A stretch of 7,972 nt of DNA, from assembly GCA_019911785.1 (NCBI GenBank), contig JAIOJM010000034.1, positions 1 through 7,972 of the forward strand. The letters run 5' to 3'. Positions 1 to 5,508 of this stretch are shown piece by piece (positions within the stretch are counted from its first letter, which is position 1; each line of letters begins with the position of its first letter). The translations under genes were made by a program, and so were the position numbers. The notes under the pieces were generated by a model that searched no databases, had not been told where the DNA came from, and saw only the letters and a program-made list of their open reading frames with translations. Origin of the DNA: Sulfuricella sp. Its GTDB lineage: Bacteria; Pseudomonadota; Gammaproteobacteria; Burkholderiales; Sulfuricellaceae.

Positions 1-77
1 CCATCGCCTTGCACCTCTATATGGGTACACTCCAGGCCTTGTTCAATATATGTTTTAACGTTTTCAGGTGTTGGCAT
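1..77 (-). CDS. BolA/IbaG-family protein, N-terminal part (cut by window edge)
   Basis: Reading the minus strand from the ATG at 77-75 gives 25 codons before the window ends, starting MPTPENVKTYIEQGL and continuing ECTHIEVQGD. The pattern of an N-terminal amphipathic helix followed by a beta strand ending in a Gly-Asp turn is that of the BolA/IbaG family, small proteins that partner monothiol glutaredoxins in iron-sulfur handling. The start lies one base after the TGA of the upstream permease gene, with GGAA about 5 nt before it, so it belongs to the same operon. In many Betaproteobacteria a bolA-like gene followed by murA sits exactly here, after the mla and ABC genes. The codons are AT-richer than those of the neighbours. 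The family call rests on a short fragment plus context; the diagnostic C-terminal half lies outside the window. Confidence 0.75.
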   Translation of the reverse strand, partial: MPTPENVKTYIEQGLECTHIEVQGD

Positions 78-78
78 G

Positions 79-834
79 TCAATTCCGTAATTTATAGCCG
101 CTCTTGAGCAGAGCCAAAGTCGCCAATGATAATGCCAAAAAGCAGGCGCCGACAATCAATAACCCCAACTCCGGAGAAACATCCGAGACACCGAAGAAGC
201 CATAACGGAACCCGTCGATCAGGTAGAAAAACGGGTTGTAACGCGACAGCGCCTGCCAGAAGGGCGGCAGGGAGTGGATCGAGTAGAACACGCCGGACAG
301 GAAAGTCAGCGGCATGATGATGAAATTTTGCACCGCCGCCATCTGGTCGTAACTGCCCGCCCACAGCGCCGTAATGATGCCTGCCGCCCCCAGCATGGCA
401 CATCCCGCCAGTGCGAATGCCATCATCCACAGGGGATGGGCCATTGCGACCGGCGTGAACCACAGCCCGGCCAGCCCCACCCCGAGGCCAACCACCAGAC
501 CGCGCACGATGGCAGCCGCCACATAGGCGGTAAAAAATTCCCAGTAGGCCAGCGGCGGCAATAGCAGAAACACGATATTGCCCGACATTTTCGACTGGAT
601 CAGGCTGGAAGAGCTGTTGGCGAAAGCGTTCTGCAACATCGCCATCATCACCAGCCCCGGAATCAGGAAGGCGGTATAGCCGACACCCGGATAAACCTGC
701 ACATGCGCTTCCAGTACATGGGAAAAAATCAGCAGATAGAGCAGTGTCGTCACCAGCGGCGACAGAATGGTCTGCAGGCCGACCTTCCAGAAACGCAGCA
801 GCTCCTTGTAAAACAGCGTCCACAGGCCGGTCAT
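79..834 (-). CDS. ABC-2 type transporter permease, YadH-like
   Basis: 251 aa inner-membrane permease of the ABC-2 family, presumed partner of the ATPase encoded just upstream. It starts MTGLWTLFYKELLRF, a cytoplasmic amphipathic helix, followed by about six hydrophobic segments (roughly residues 22-40, 55-75, 100-125, 138-160, 170-192 and 222-245). Family features include the PGLVMM stretch near residue 60, the LTFLSGVFYS motif near 180 and the GFRYGFFG motif near 215, all matching E. coli YadH in pattern and length. The ATG at 834 overlaps the TGA of the ATPase gene as ATGA and has AAGGAA 8 nt upstream, so translation is probably coupled. The reading frame stays open for 53 more codons, but that extension is the ATPase gene in another frame and is not credible protein. 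The substrate is unknown; YadGH-type exporters have been linked to envelope material, but nothing here identifies the cargo. Confidence 0.9.
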   Translation of the reverse strand: MTGLWTLFYKELLRFWKVGLQTILSPLVTTLLYLLIFSHVLEAHVQVYPGVGYTAFLIPGLVMMAMLQNAFANSSSSLIQSKMSGNIVFLLLPPLAYWEFFTAYVAAAIVRGLVVGLGVGLAGLWFTPVAMAHPLWMMAFALAGCAMLGAAGIITALWAGSYDQMAAVQNFIIMPLTFLSGVFYSIHSLPPFWQALSRYNPFFYLIDGFRYGFFGVSDVSPELGLLIVGACFLALSLATLALLKSGYKLRN

Positions 835-1748
835 CTCGCTGCTTCCTTGCCAGCCCTGCCCATGATCTGCAAAAACACCTCTTCCAGGTCCGGTTTCGAC
901 ACCTCCAATTCCTCCACCGCCACCTTTGCCTCGCGCAGGGTTGCCAGCACTTTTTCCAGCCCGCTGTAGTCCTTCAGCACCAGGCGAAAGCACCCGGTTT
1001 CTTCAGCGACGAGCAGCGGCCGCAACACGTCGGGCAGCCGGCTGGGGTTGAGCCTCATTCGAACCTGGGTAGCCGCATGGGCGCTGAGCAGGTTATGCGT
1101 GGTGTCGAGCGCGATGACCTGCCCCTGCTTCAGCATGGCGATACGACTGCACAGGGTTTCCGCCTCTTCCAGATAGTGGGTGGTGAGCACGATGGTGTGG
1201 CCGTCGCGGTTCAGGCGCCGGATAAACTCCCACAAATTCTGGCGCAGCTCCACGTCCACCCCGGCAGTCGGCTCGTCGAGCACGATCACCGGCGGCTTGT
1301 GCACCAGCGCCTGAGCCACCAGCACTCGCCGTTTCATGCCGCCGGACAGCAAGCGGGTATAGATGTCGGCCTTGTCCGTCAGACCCAGATTGTGGAGCAG
1401 CTCATCGATCCATGCGTCGTTCTTGCGCAGTCCGAAATAGCCGGACTGGAAACGCAGCATTTCCCGCACGGTAAAAAAGGCGTCGTAGACCAGCTCCTGC
1501 GGTACCACGCCAAGGACGCGCCGCGCATTACGGTAGTCGGCCACCACGTCGTGGCCCATCACCCTGCTGCAGCCCTGCGTAGCTCGGGAAAGTCCGGCCA
1601 GGATGTTGATCAGGGTGGTTTTTCCGGCGCCGTTGGGGCCGAGCAAGGCGAAAAACTCGCCCTGCTCCACCGTCAGATCCACGCCACGCAAGGCATGCAG
1701 ACTGCCGAAGCGCTTGTGCACTTCGCGAATTTCGATCGCAGGGGTCAC
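831..1748 (-). CDS. ABC transporter ATP-binding protein, YadG-like
   Basis: 305 aa ABC ATPase expected to drive the adjacent ABC-2 permease. All nucleotide-binding motifs are intact: Walker A GPNGAGKT at residues 37-44, Q-loop PQE at 83-85, signature LSGGM at 134-138, Walker B VIVLDEP at 154-160, D-loop near 165 and the H-loop His at 191. After the nucleotide-binding domain comes a roughly 90-residue C-terminal region ending in the KPDLEEVFL motif (about residue 285), typical of DrrA/CcmA/YadG-like exporters. The start is GTG at 1748-1746, chosen because residue 4 onward matches the family's first beta strand; there is no clear Shine-Dalgarno sequence in the 16 nt separating it from the mlaB stop. 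Translation may therefore depend on ribosomes finishing mlaB. The gene overlaps the permease start by 4 nt. Confidence 0.92.
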   Translation of the reverse strand: MTPAIEIREVHKRFGSLHALRGVDLTVEQGEFFALLGPNGAGKTTLINILAGLSRATQGCSRVMGHDVVADYRNARRVLGVVPQELVYDAFFTVREMLRFQSGYFGLRKNDAWIDELLHNLGLTDKADIYTRLLSGGMKRRVLVAQALVHKPPVIVLDEPTAGVDVELRQNLWEFIRRLNRDGHTIVLTTHYLEEAETLCSRIAMLKQGQVIALDTTHNLLSAHAATQVRMRLNPSRLPDVLRPLLVAEETGCFRLVLKDYSGLEKVLATLREAKVAVEELEVSKPDLEEVFLQIMGRAGKEAAR

Positions 1749-1764
1749 GGCTGGATGAGGCGGG

Positions 1765-2061
1765 TCAGCCGGCTTCGGCCGGCTGGATCAGGTCAAGCAC
1801 GCCGTAGAGGGTGGCCAGGCTTTTCAGATTATCGGGAAGATTGGTGAAGCGGAGCTTGCGTTGATTGCGCTGGGCCTCGCGCAACCACTCCAGCATCAGG
1901 CTGACTGCGGAGGAGTCCACTTCCTCCAGTTGAGACAGATCCACCACCAGGCCATCACGGACGAACAGCTTCAAACCCTCCGTCAACAGGGCGTTGGCGT
2001 TGGCTATGGTGATCCGGCCCTGGATCCGGTAATTGTCGCCGTCCTGTAAAATCATGTCCAC
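1765..2061 (-). CDS. mlaB: MlaB, STAS-domain component of the Mla phospholipid transporter
   Basis: 98 aa single STAS domain without signal peptide or membrane segment, so cytoplasmic. In the E. coli complex MlaB binds MlaF and is needed for assembly and activity of the MlaFEDB transporter. The sequence shows the STAS pattern of strand (VVDLSQ at 39-44), the conserved EVDSSAVSLMLEWL stretch at 47-60 with DSS in the position of the family's phosphorylatable or contact Ser/Thr, and a final LLDLIQ-type strand near 90. The gene follows mlaC by 12 nt. The start is uncertain: GTG at 2061 has GCGGA 6 nt upstream, whereas an ATG two codons later (2055) would have it at 12 nt, so I prefer the GTG. The 3' end contains a GC-rich hairpin that overlaps its last codons. 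Confidence 0.9.
   Translation of the reverse strand: MDMILQDGDNYRIQGRITIANANALLTEGLKLFVRDGLVVDLSQLEEVDSSAVSLMLEWLREAQRNQRKLRFTNLPDNLKSLATLYGVLDLIQPAEAG
1768..1783. repeat. GC-rich inverted repeat with TTCG tetraloop at the end of mlaB
   Basis: The arms GCCGGC and GCCGGC are separated by TTCG on the plus strand (CGAA on the transcribed minus strand), giving a perfect 6-bp stem. It occupies the last codons of mlaB and ends 19 nt before the GTG start of the following ATPase gene. No T-tract follows, so it is not an intrinsic terminator. It could modulate mRNA processing or translational coupling between mlaB and the ATPase, but six GC pairs can also arise by chance in GC-rich coding sequence. 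Confidence 0.4.
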
Positions 2062-2073
2062 GGTATATCCGCT

Positions 2074-2706
2074 TCAGCCTTTGGCGCCCGAAGTTTCGGC
2101 CGCGTGATTCTTGTCGACCAGAACCTTGATCAGGCCGTCGATGCCGGACTGACGAATCTCGCTGGCGAAAGAACCGCGGTAATTGGTGACCAGGCTGATG
2201 TTGTCCACCACCACATCGTAGACCTTCCAGCCGTCAGCGGTTTTCTGCAGGCTGTAGTCGATGGGAACAGGCGGTCCGCCGGGCTGTTTGAACACGGTCT
2301 TCACCGTCACATCGGTGTCGCCGGGCTGCATCCTCAGCGGCTTATAGTCAATGACCTGGTTTTTGTAAGTACTCAGCGAAACGGAATAAGTACGCACCAG
2401 CAAGGTACGGAACTCCTTCACCAGCGCGTCCTGCTGTTCCGGCGTGGCCTGACGCCAGGATTTTCCCACTGCGAGCTGGGTCATGCGTTTGAAATCGAAA
2501 TGGGGCAGCACCTTGGCATCAACCAGAGCGTAGATCTTCTGCTTGTTCCCGGCCTGGATATCCTTATCCTTCTTGACGATCTCCAGAACATCCTGGGAGG
2601 TCTCCTTGACCAGCACGTCCGGCGCCATTTCCGCTGCGACCGCAGTTGCCGTCGCACAAAAGAATGCCGTCACAAGGAACAGGGAATGGCAAAACGATTT
2701 TTTCAT
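2074..2706 (-). CDS. mlaC: MlaC, periplasmic phospholipid-binding carrier
   Basis: 210 aa precursor of the soluble periplasmic protein that ferries phospholipid between the inner-membrane MlaFEDB complex and the outer-membrane MlaA complex. It begins MKKSF, then a hydrophobic stretch (residues 8-24) and a likely signal peptidase I site after Ala25 (VAA before Glu26). The mature part carries the family pattern: KIYALVDAKVLPHFDF near 62-77, the FRTLLVRTYSVSL stretch near 105, and DGWKVYDVVVDNISLVTNYRGSF near 160-183, which is the most conserved segment of the MlaC (Ttg2D) family. I chose the ATG at 2706 because GGAG lies 6 nt upstream and the signal peptide then starts with KK; an in-frame TTG four codons earlier overlaps that ribosome site. 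The gene follows mlaD by 17 nt. Confidence 0.95.
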   Translation of the reverse strand: MKKSFCHSLFLVTAFFCATATAVAAEMAPDVLVKETSQDVLEIVKKDKDIQAGNKQKIYALVDAKVLPHFDFKRMTQLAVGKSWRQATPEQQDALVKEFRTLLVRTYSVSLSTYKNQVIDYKPLRMQPGDTDVTVKTVFKQPGGPPVPIDYSLQKTADGWKVYDVVVDNISLVTNYRGSFASEIRQSGIDGLIKVLVDKNHAAETSGAKG

Positions 2707-2723
2707 AATGCGCTCCAAAAGAA

Positions 2724-3233
2724 TTATTGTACTACGGCTTTTTTGTTGCCGCCTTGATCTGTCTTTTTGTCGCCACCCTCATCAGCCGCCTTGCTGAAAA
2801 GGGCCTGACCAATCAACTGCTCCAATACCAACGCCGACTGGGTCAGCTTGAATTTATCGCCGTTTTTCAGGTTTTCCTCGTCCCCCCCTGCTTCCAGGCC
2901 GATGTACTGCTCGCCCAACAGACCGGAAGTCAGGATCGCTGCGCTGGTATCCTTGGGAAACTGATAGTTTTTACTGAGGCGCATTTCCACCTGAGCCTGG
3001 AAGGATTTATTGTCAAACTGGATGCCCGACACCCGGCCGACTACCACACCGGAGCTTTTCACCGGAGCCTTGATTTTGAGTCCGCCGATGTTCTCAAATT
3101 TGCCGTACACCTGATAGGTTTCGGATCCATCAAAGTCACTCAGGTTCCCCACCTTGAAAGCCAGGATCAGCAGCGCGATGAGACCGCCCACCACGAATGC
3201 GCCCACCCACATATCCAGCGTCGTCCGCTCCAT
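2724..3233 (-). CDS. mlaD: MlaD, membrane-anchored MCE-domain protein
   Basis: 169 aa protein with one N-terminal membrane helix (about residues 8-27) and a single periplasmic MCE domain (about 38-117). In E. coli six copies form a ring over MlaE with a hydrophobic pore for lipids. The MCE signature is visible: YGKFENIGGLKIKAPVKSSG, then VVVGRVSGI, and SGLLGEQYIGLEAGG near 105. The N-terminal TLDMWVGAFVVGG is typical of mlaD. After the domain a helix rich in Leu, Ala and Gln (about 128-148) would line the pore, followed by a Lys/Gly/Asp-rich tail with imperfect repeats (GGDKK, GGNKK) that is probably disordered. A strong GGGGAG site sits 9 nt before the ATG, inside the end of mlaE. Length is close to that of the usual MlaD. 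Confidence 0.95.
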   Translation of the reverse strand: MERTTLDMWVGAFVVGGLIALLILAFKVGNLSDFDGSETYQVYGKFENIGGLKIKAPVKSSGVVVGRVSGIQFDNKSFQAQVEMRLSKNYQFPKDTSAAILTSGLLGEQYIGLEAGGDEENLKNGDKFKLTQSALVLEQLIGQALFSKAADEGGDKKTDQGGNKKAVVQ

Positions 3234-3237
3234 AAAC

Positions 3238-4035
3238 CTACACTCCCCGAAACATGAATGCCGTTAGAATAAAATCCAGCCCCAGCACCACCAGCGCCGA
3301 CGTAACCACGGTACGAGTGGTGGCGTGGGATACGCCCTCTGCCGTAGGCGGGGCATCATAACCCTCGAACAGCGCGATCGCGGTGACCGCGATGCCGAAC
3401 ACCACGCTCTTGATCACCCCGTTCACGATGTCTTGCCTGAAATCAACCGCCGCCTGCATTTGCGACCAGAACGATCCCTCGTCCACCCCGATCAGCACCA
3501 CCCCGACCAGGTAGCCGCCGAACACCCCGACAGCGGAAAACATCGCGGCCAGCAACGGCATGGAGATCACTCCGGCCCAGAAGCGCGGCGCCACCACGCG
3601 CGAGATGGGATCGACCGCCATCATCTCCATCGCGGCAATCTGCTCGGTCGCTTTCATCAGACCGATCTCGGCAGTGATGGCGGAACCGGCACGGCTGGCG
3701 AACAGCAAGGCGGCCAGCACCGGCCCCAGTTCGCGCACCAGCGACAGCGCCACCAGCGAGCCCAGCGCCGACTCGGAACCGTATTTCTGCAGAGTTTCGT
3801 AGCCCTGCAGCCCCAGCACCATGCCGACGAAAAGGCCGGAAACCAGGATGATGATCAGCGACATCACTCCCGTGAAATACATTTCACGGATGGTCAGGTG
3901 GATGCGGCGAAAGCTTGCGCCGGAACTGATCAGAGTCATCAAAAAGAAGCGGCTGGCGTATCCCAGGCGCCACACGCCATTGACCACCGCGGCCCCGATG
4001 CTACGCAAACCGAAACCGACTTTTCTATGCGGCAT
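3238..4035 (-). CDS. mlaE: MlaE, permease of the Mla phospholipid transporter
   Basis: 265 aa integral membrane protein of the MlaE/DUF140 family, which dimerises beneath the MlaD ring and couples to MlaF. An N-terminal interfacial helix region (about 5-40) is followed by hydrophobic segments near 50-75, 95-115, 145-175, 200-222 and 238-262. The family signature is clear: [15 protein letters not shown] near 55-70, [28 protein letters not shown] in the middle, then the [17 protein letters not shown] coupling-helix stretch. The start is the ATG at 4035, overlapping the mlaF stop by 11 nt and preceded by GGAGG 12 nt upstream. The reading frame is open further upstream, but that portion is the mlaF gene read in the wrong frame. 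Length agrees with E. coli MlaE (about 260 aa). A perfect 20-nt inverted repeat lies inside the gene at 3870-3889. Confidence 0.95.
   Translation of the reverse strand: MPHRKVGFGLRSIGAAVVNGVWRLGYASRFFLMTLISSGASFRRIHLTIREMYFTGVMSLIIILVSGLFVGMVLGLQGYETLQKYGSESALGSLVALSLVRELGPVLAALLFASRAGSAITAEIGLMKATEQIAAMEMMAVDPISRVVAPRFWAGVISMPLLAAMFSAVGVFGGYLVGVVLIGVDEGSFWSQMQAAVDFRQDIVNGVIKSVVFGIAVTAIALFEGYDAPPTAEGVSHATTRTVVTSALVVLGLDFILTAFMFRGV
3870..3889. repeat. Perfect 9+9 bp inverted repeat inside mlaE
   Basis: The arms CCGTGAAAT and ATTTCACGG are exact reverse complements separated only by AC. The 20 bases encode the REMYFT segment just before the second hydrophobic stretch of MlaE. As DNA it has the form of a dyad-symmetric protein-binding site; as RNA it could form a 7-bp hairpin with a 6-nt loop. 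The A+T-rich arms contrast with the GC-rich surroundings. The coding constraint of a conserved segment is an equally plausible explanation. Confidence 0.5.
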
Positions 4036-4897
4036 AAGAGCTCTGAGCCTCCAACAGCAAATCTTTCCGATAGGGCGGGCTGGGATAATGGAAGGATACC
4101 GGCCCGTCGATCTCGCCCCACACGAACTGGTGCACGAACGGCAGTTTGCTCGCCCTGATGTCCTCGGCGGAGCCTTCGGCGACAACCACGCCATCCGCCA
4201 TGAAATACACGTAGTCCACAATCTTCAGCGATTCCTGGATGTCGTGGGTCACCACGATCGAGGTCGCACCTAGGGCATCATTCAGGTGCCGGATCAGGTT
4301 GCCGATCACCGACAGCGAAATCGGATCGAGGCCGGCAAATGGCTCATCGTACATCATCAGCATCGGGTCCAGGGCAATCGCCCGCGCCAGCGCCACGCGC
4401 CGCGCCATGCCCCCGGACAGCTCGGAGGGCATCAGCTTGTGCGCACCGAGCAGGCCCACGGCATGAAGCTTCATCATCACCAGATCGCGGATCACGGTTT
4501 CCGGCAAATCGGTATGCTCGCGCATCTGGAAAGCCACATTCTCGTAAACGGAAAGGTCGGTAAACAGCGCCCCGAACTGGAACAACATGCCCATCTTGCG
4601 GCGCATCTTGTACAGTTCTTCCGTATCCAGCCCGCCCACTTCCTTTCCCGCAACCTTGACACTGCCGGTAGTGGGCTTGAGCGCTCCGCCGATCAGGCGC
4701 AGCGTGGTGGTCTTGCCGCAGCCGGATAGCCCCATGATGGCGACGAGCTTGCCCCGGGGGATCTTCATATTGATCCCCTTCAAGATCGGGCGGTTACCGT
4801 AACTGAAGTTCAGATCGCTGATTTCAACCAGATTTTCAGCAGGCACGAGAATTTGTTCTTTTATGCGAAGCACGCATTCTAAACCAGCTTGGCTCAT
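4025..4897 (-). CDS. mlaF: MlaF, ATP-binding protein of the Mla phospholipid transporter
   Basis: 290 aa cytoplasmic ABC ATPase that powers MlaE. Motifs are intact: Walker [10 protein letters not shown] at residues 56-64, Q-loop Gln107 in LFQFGALF, signature LSGGM at 160-164 followed by [14 protein letters not shown], Walker B LMMYDEP at 180-186, D-loop GLDP at 189-192, and the H-loop His218 in VVTHD. The LFQFGALF and [11 protein letters not shown] wording is characteristic of MlaF rather than other ABC ATPases. The C-terminal extension [12 protein letters not shown] is the MlaF tail that reaches across to the partner subunit. The ATG at 4897 lies 7 nt after the stop of the DUF72-like gene, with GGGAG 12 nt upstream. 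The family usually begins near residue 20, so a GTG at 4846 (273 aa) is a possible alternative start. Confidence 0.95.
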   Translation of the reverse strand: MSQAGLECVLRIKEQILVPAENLVEISDLNFSYGNRPILKGINMKIPRGKLVAIMGLSGCGKTTTLRLIGGALKPTTGSVKVAGKEVGGLDTEELYKMRRKMGMLFQFGALFTDLSVYENVAFQMREHTDLPETVIRDLVMMKLHAVGLLGAHKLMPSELSGGMARRVALARAIALDPMLMMYDEPFAGLDPISLSVIGNLIRHLNDALGATSIVVTHDIQESLKIVDYVYFMADGVVVAEGSAEDIRASKLPFVHQFVWGEIDGPVSFHYPSPPYRKDLLLEAQSSYAA

Positions 4898-4904
4898 GCA
4901 ACAA

Positions 4905-5372
4905 TCATACTCCCATGATTTCCAGCAGGGTCTTCACCTGATTCATCGCATCCAGATCGTGATCGCGACTGATCAGATAGACCGGCCCCGTACGTCCGGC
5001 AAGCCTGATCAGCTCACCCGCCAAGCGCTTCAGATCCGGCTTGCCTTCCAGCCAGACCACTTGCCCGCCGAACGGATCGATACGCGGCGCCAGCACCTCC
5101 AGCCTGGCCTTGTCGCCATCCGACAACCCAGCCGGACTGGGTTCGAGCACGAAACGGAACCGCTCCAGGGTATCCTCCACCCAGGCACTCAGGGTTTGCA
5201 GGTCGCGACCCGCCCATTCCTCATAAGCCAGATATACACAGGAGAAGGCGGTGTTGTAAAAGGTCAGACGCCATTCCGGCGGCAGCTCGTCCGGATAGAA
5301 GCCCCCCTCCCATTGCGGATGCTCCCAGCCTGCGCTGCCGACATAAATCGGGTGATTTGACGATTTTTCCAT
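4905..5372 (-). CDS. Short DUF72-like protein, first gene of the mla operon
   Basis: 155 aa soluble protein without signal peptide. The N-terminus, YVGSAGWEHPQWEGGFYPDELPP at about residues 10-32, resembles the start of DUF72 (YecE-like TIM-barrel) proteins, which read roughly IGxSGWxYxxWxGxFYPxxLP. Further weak echoes are YNTAFSCV at 39-46 and RFRFVLEPSP at 71-80. It is much shorter than the usual 230-280 aa of DUF72, and the usual E-x-N-xx-F/Y stretch after the first helix is replaced by VYLAYEEW, so it is a divergent or reduced form. The C-terminal half has a RIDPFGGQVVWLEGKP segment and ends in VYLISRDHDL plus a helix. It leads the operon, 7 nt before mlaF. The start is certain within this frame: an in-frame TAA lies four codons upstream. 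Its biochemical function is unknown, and a role with Mla is only suggested by position. Confidence 0.75.
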   Translation of the reverse strand: MEKSSNHPIYVGSAGWEHPQWEGGFYPDELPPEWRLTFYNTAFSCVYLAYEEWAGRDLQTLSAWVEDTLERFRFVLEPSPAGLSDGDKARLEVLAPRIDPFGGQVVWLEGKPDLKRLAGELIRLAGRTGPVYLISRDHDLDAMNQVKTLLEIMGV

Positions 5373-5380
5373 CGGCCGGG

Positions 5381-5389
5381 ATTATATCA
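5381..5389 (-). promoter_or_regulatory. Extended -10 promoter of the DUF72-mla operon
   Basis: On the minus strand TGATATAAT occupies 5389-5381: a perfect sigma-70 -10 hexamer TATAAT with the TGn extension. The -35 region 17 bp upstream (GGCGAG at 5409-5404) is poor, as is usual for extended -10 promoters. The predicted transcription start, seven bases beyond the hexamer, is about 5374, only 0-2 nt before the ATG at 5372. Nothing else upstream of this operon in the window looks better. Confidence 0.65.
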
Positions 5390-5432
5390 GTCATCGTCCC
5401 CGCCTCGCCATGCAACCGCCGGCCCTTCGACG

Positions 5433-5493
5433 GGATAAGGATTTCCCTATTCCGCAGGAATGGTTTGTGGCACACTCATTCAATTCCTTATCC
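5433..5493 (+). repeat. Nested inverted repeats in the leader of the mshM-like gene
   Basis: The outer arms GGATAAGGA (5433-5441) and TCCTTATCC (5485-5493) are perfect reverse complements around a 43-nt loop. Inside, CTATTCC (5447-5453) and GGAATGG (5457-5463) pair through seven positions, one of them G-U, around the loop GCA. The inner hairpin contains the AGGAA that precedes a candidate GTG start at 5467. The outer right arm ends 15 nt before the ATG at 5509. The structure could be an operator or an RNA element controlling initiation; neither is shown. Confidence 0.45.
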
Positions 5494-5508
5494 GGCTCAT
5501 TCCAAGCG

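Larger units (their letters stand above)
5373..5508. other. Divergent intergenic region between the mla operon and the pilus ATPase gene
   Basis: These 136 bases separate the two divergent transcription units. The left end holds the minus-strand extended -10 promoter. The right part is the plus-strand leader of the ATPase gene and contains a 9-bp inverted repeat pair (5433-5441 and 5485-5493) enclosing a second small hairpin (5447-5463). No plus-strand sigma-70 promoter stands out; TTGTGG at 5466-5471 and TTATCC 17 bp later are weak matches. If the ATPase protein starts at the GTG at 5467, the untranslated region is 94 nt. Confidence 0.6.

Noticed and set aside
744..1847. Long plus-strand open frame of 367 codons opposite the YadG-like ATPase and mlaB
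   Set aside because: It mirrors codon bias of the minus-strand genes, shows no recognisable domain, and lies over a clear ABC ATPase with all motifs.
3373..3390. CGCGATCGCG palindrome followed by GCGGTGACCGC in mlaE
   Set aside because: It contains the GCGATCGC octamer, but it is a single copy in GC-rich coding sequence and has no other support.
5468..5483. Possible sigma-54 promoter, TGGCAC followed by TTCAA, upstream of the pilus ATPase gene
   Set aside because: The -24 half matches perfectly, but the -12 half lacks the essential GC (CA instead).
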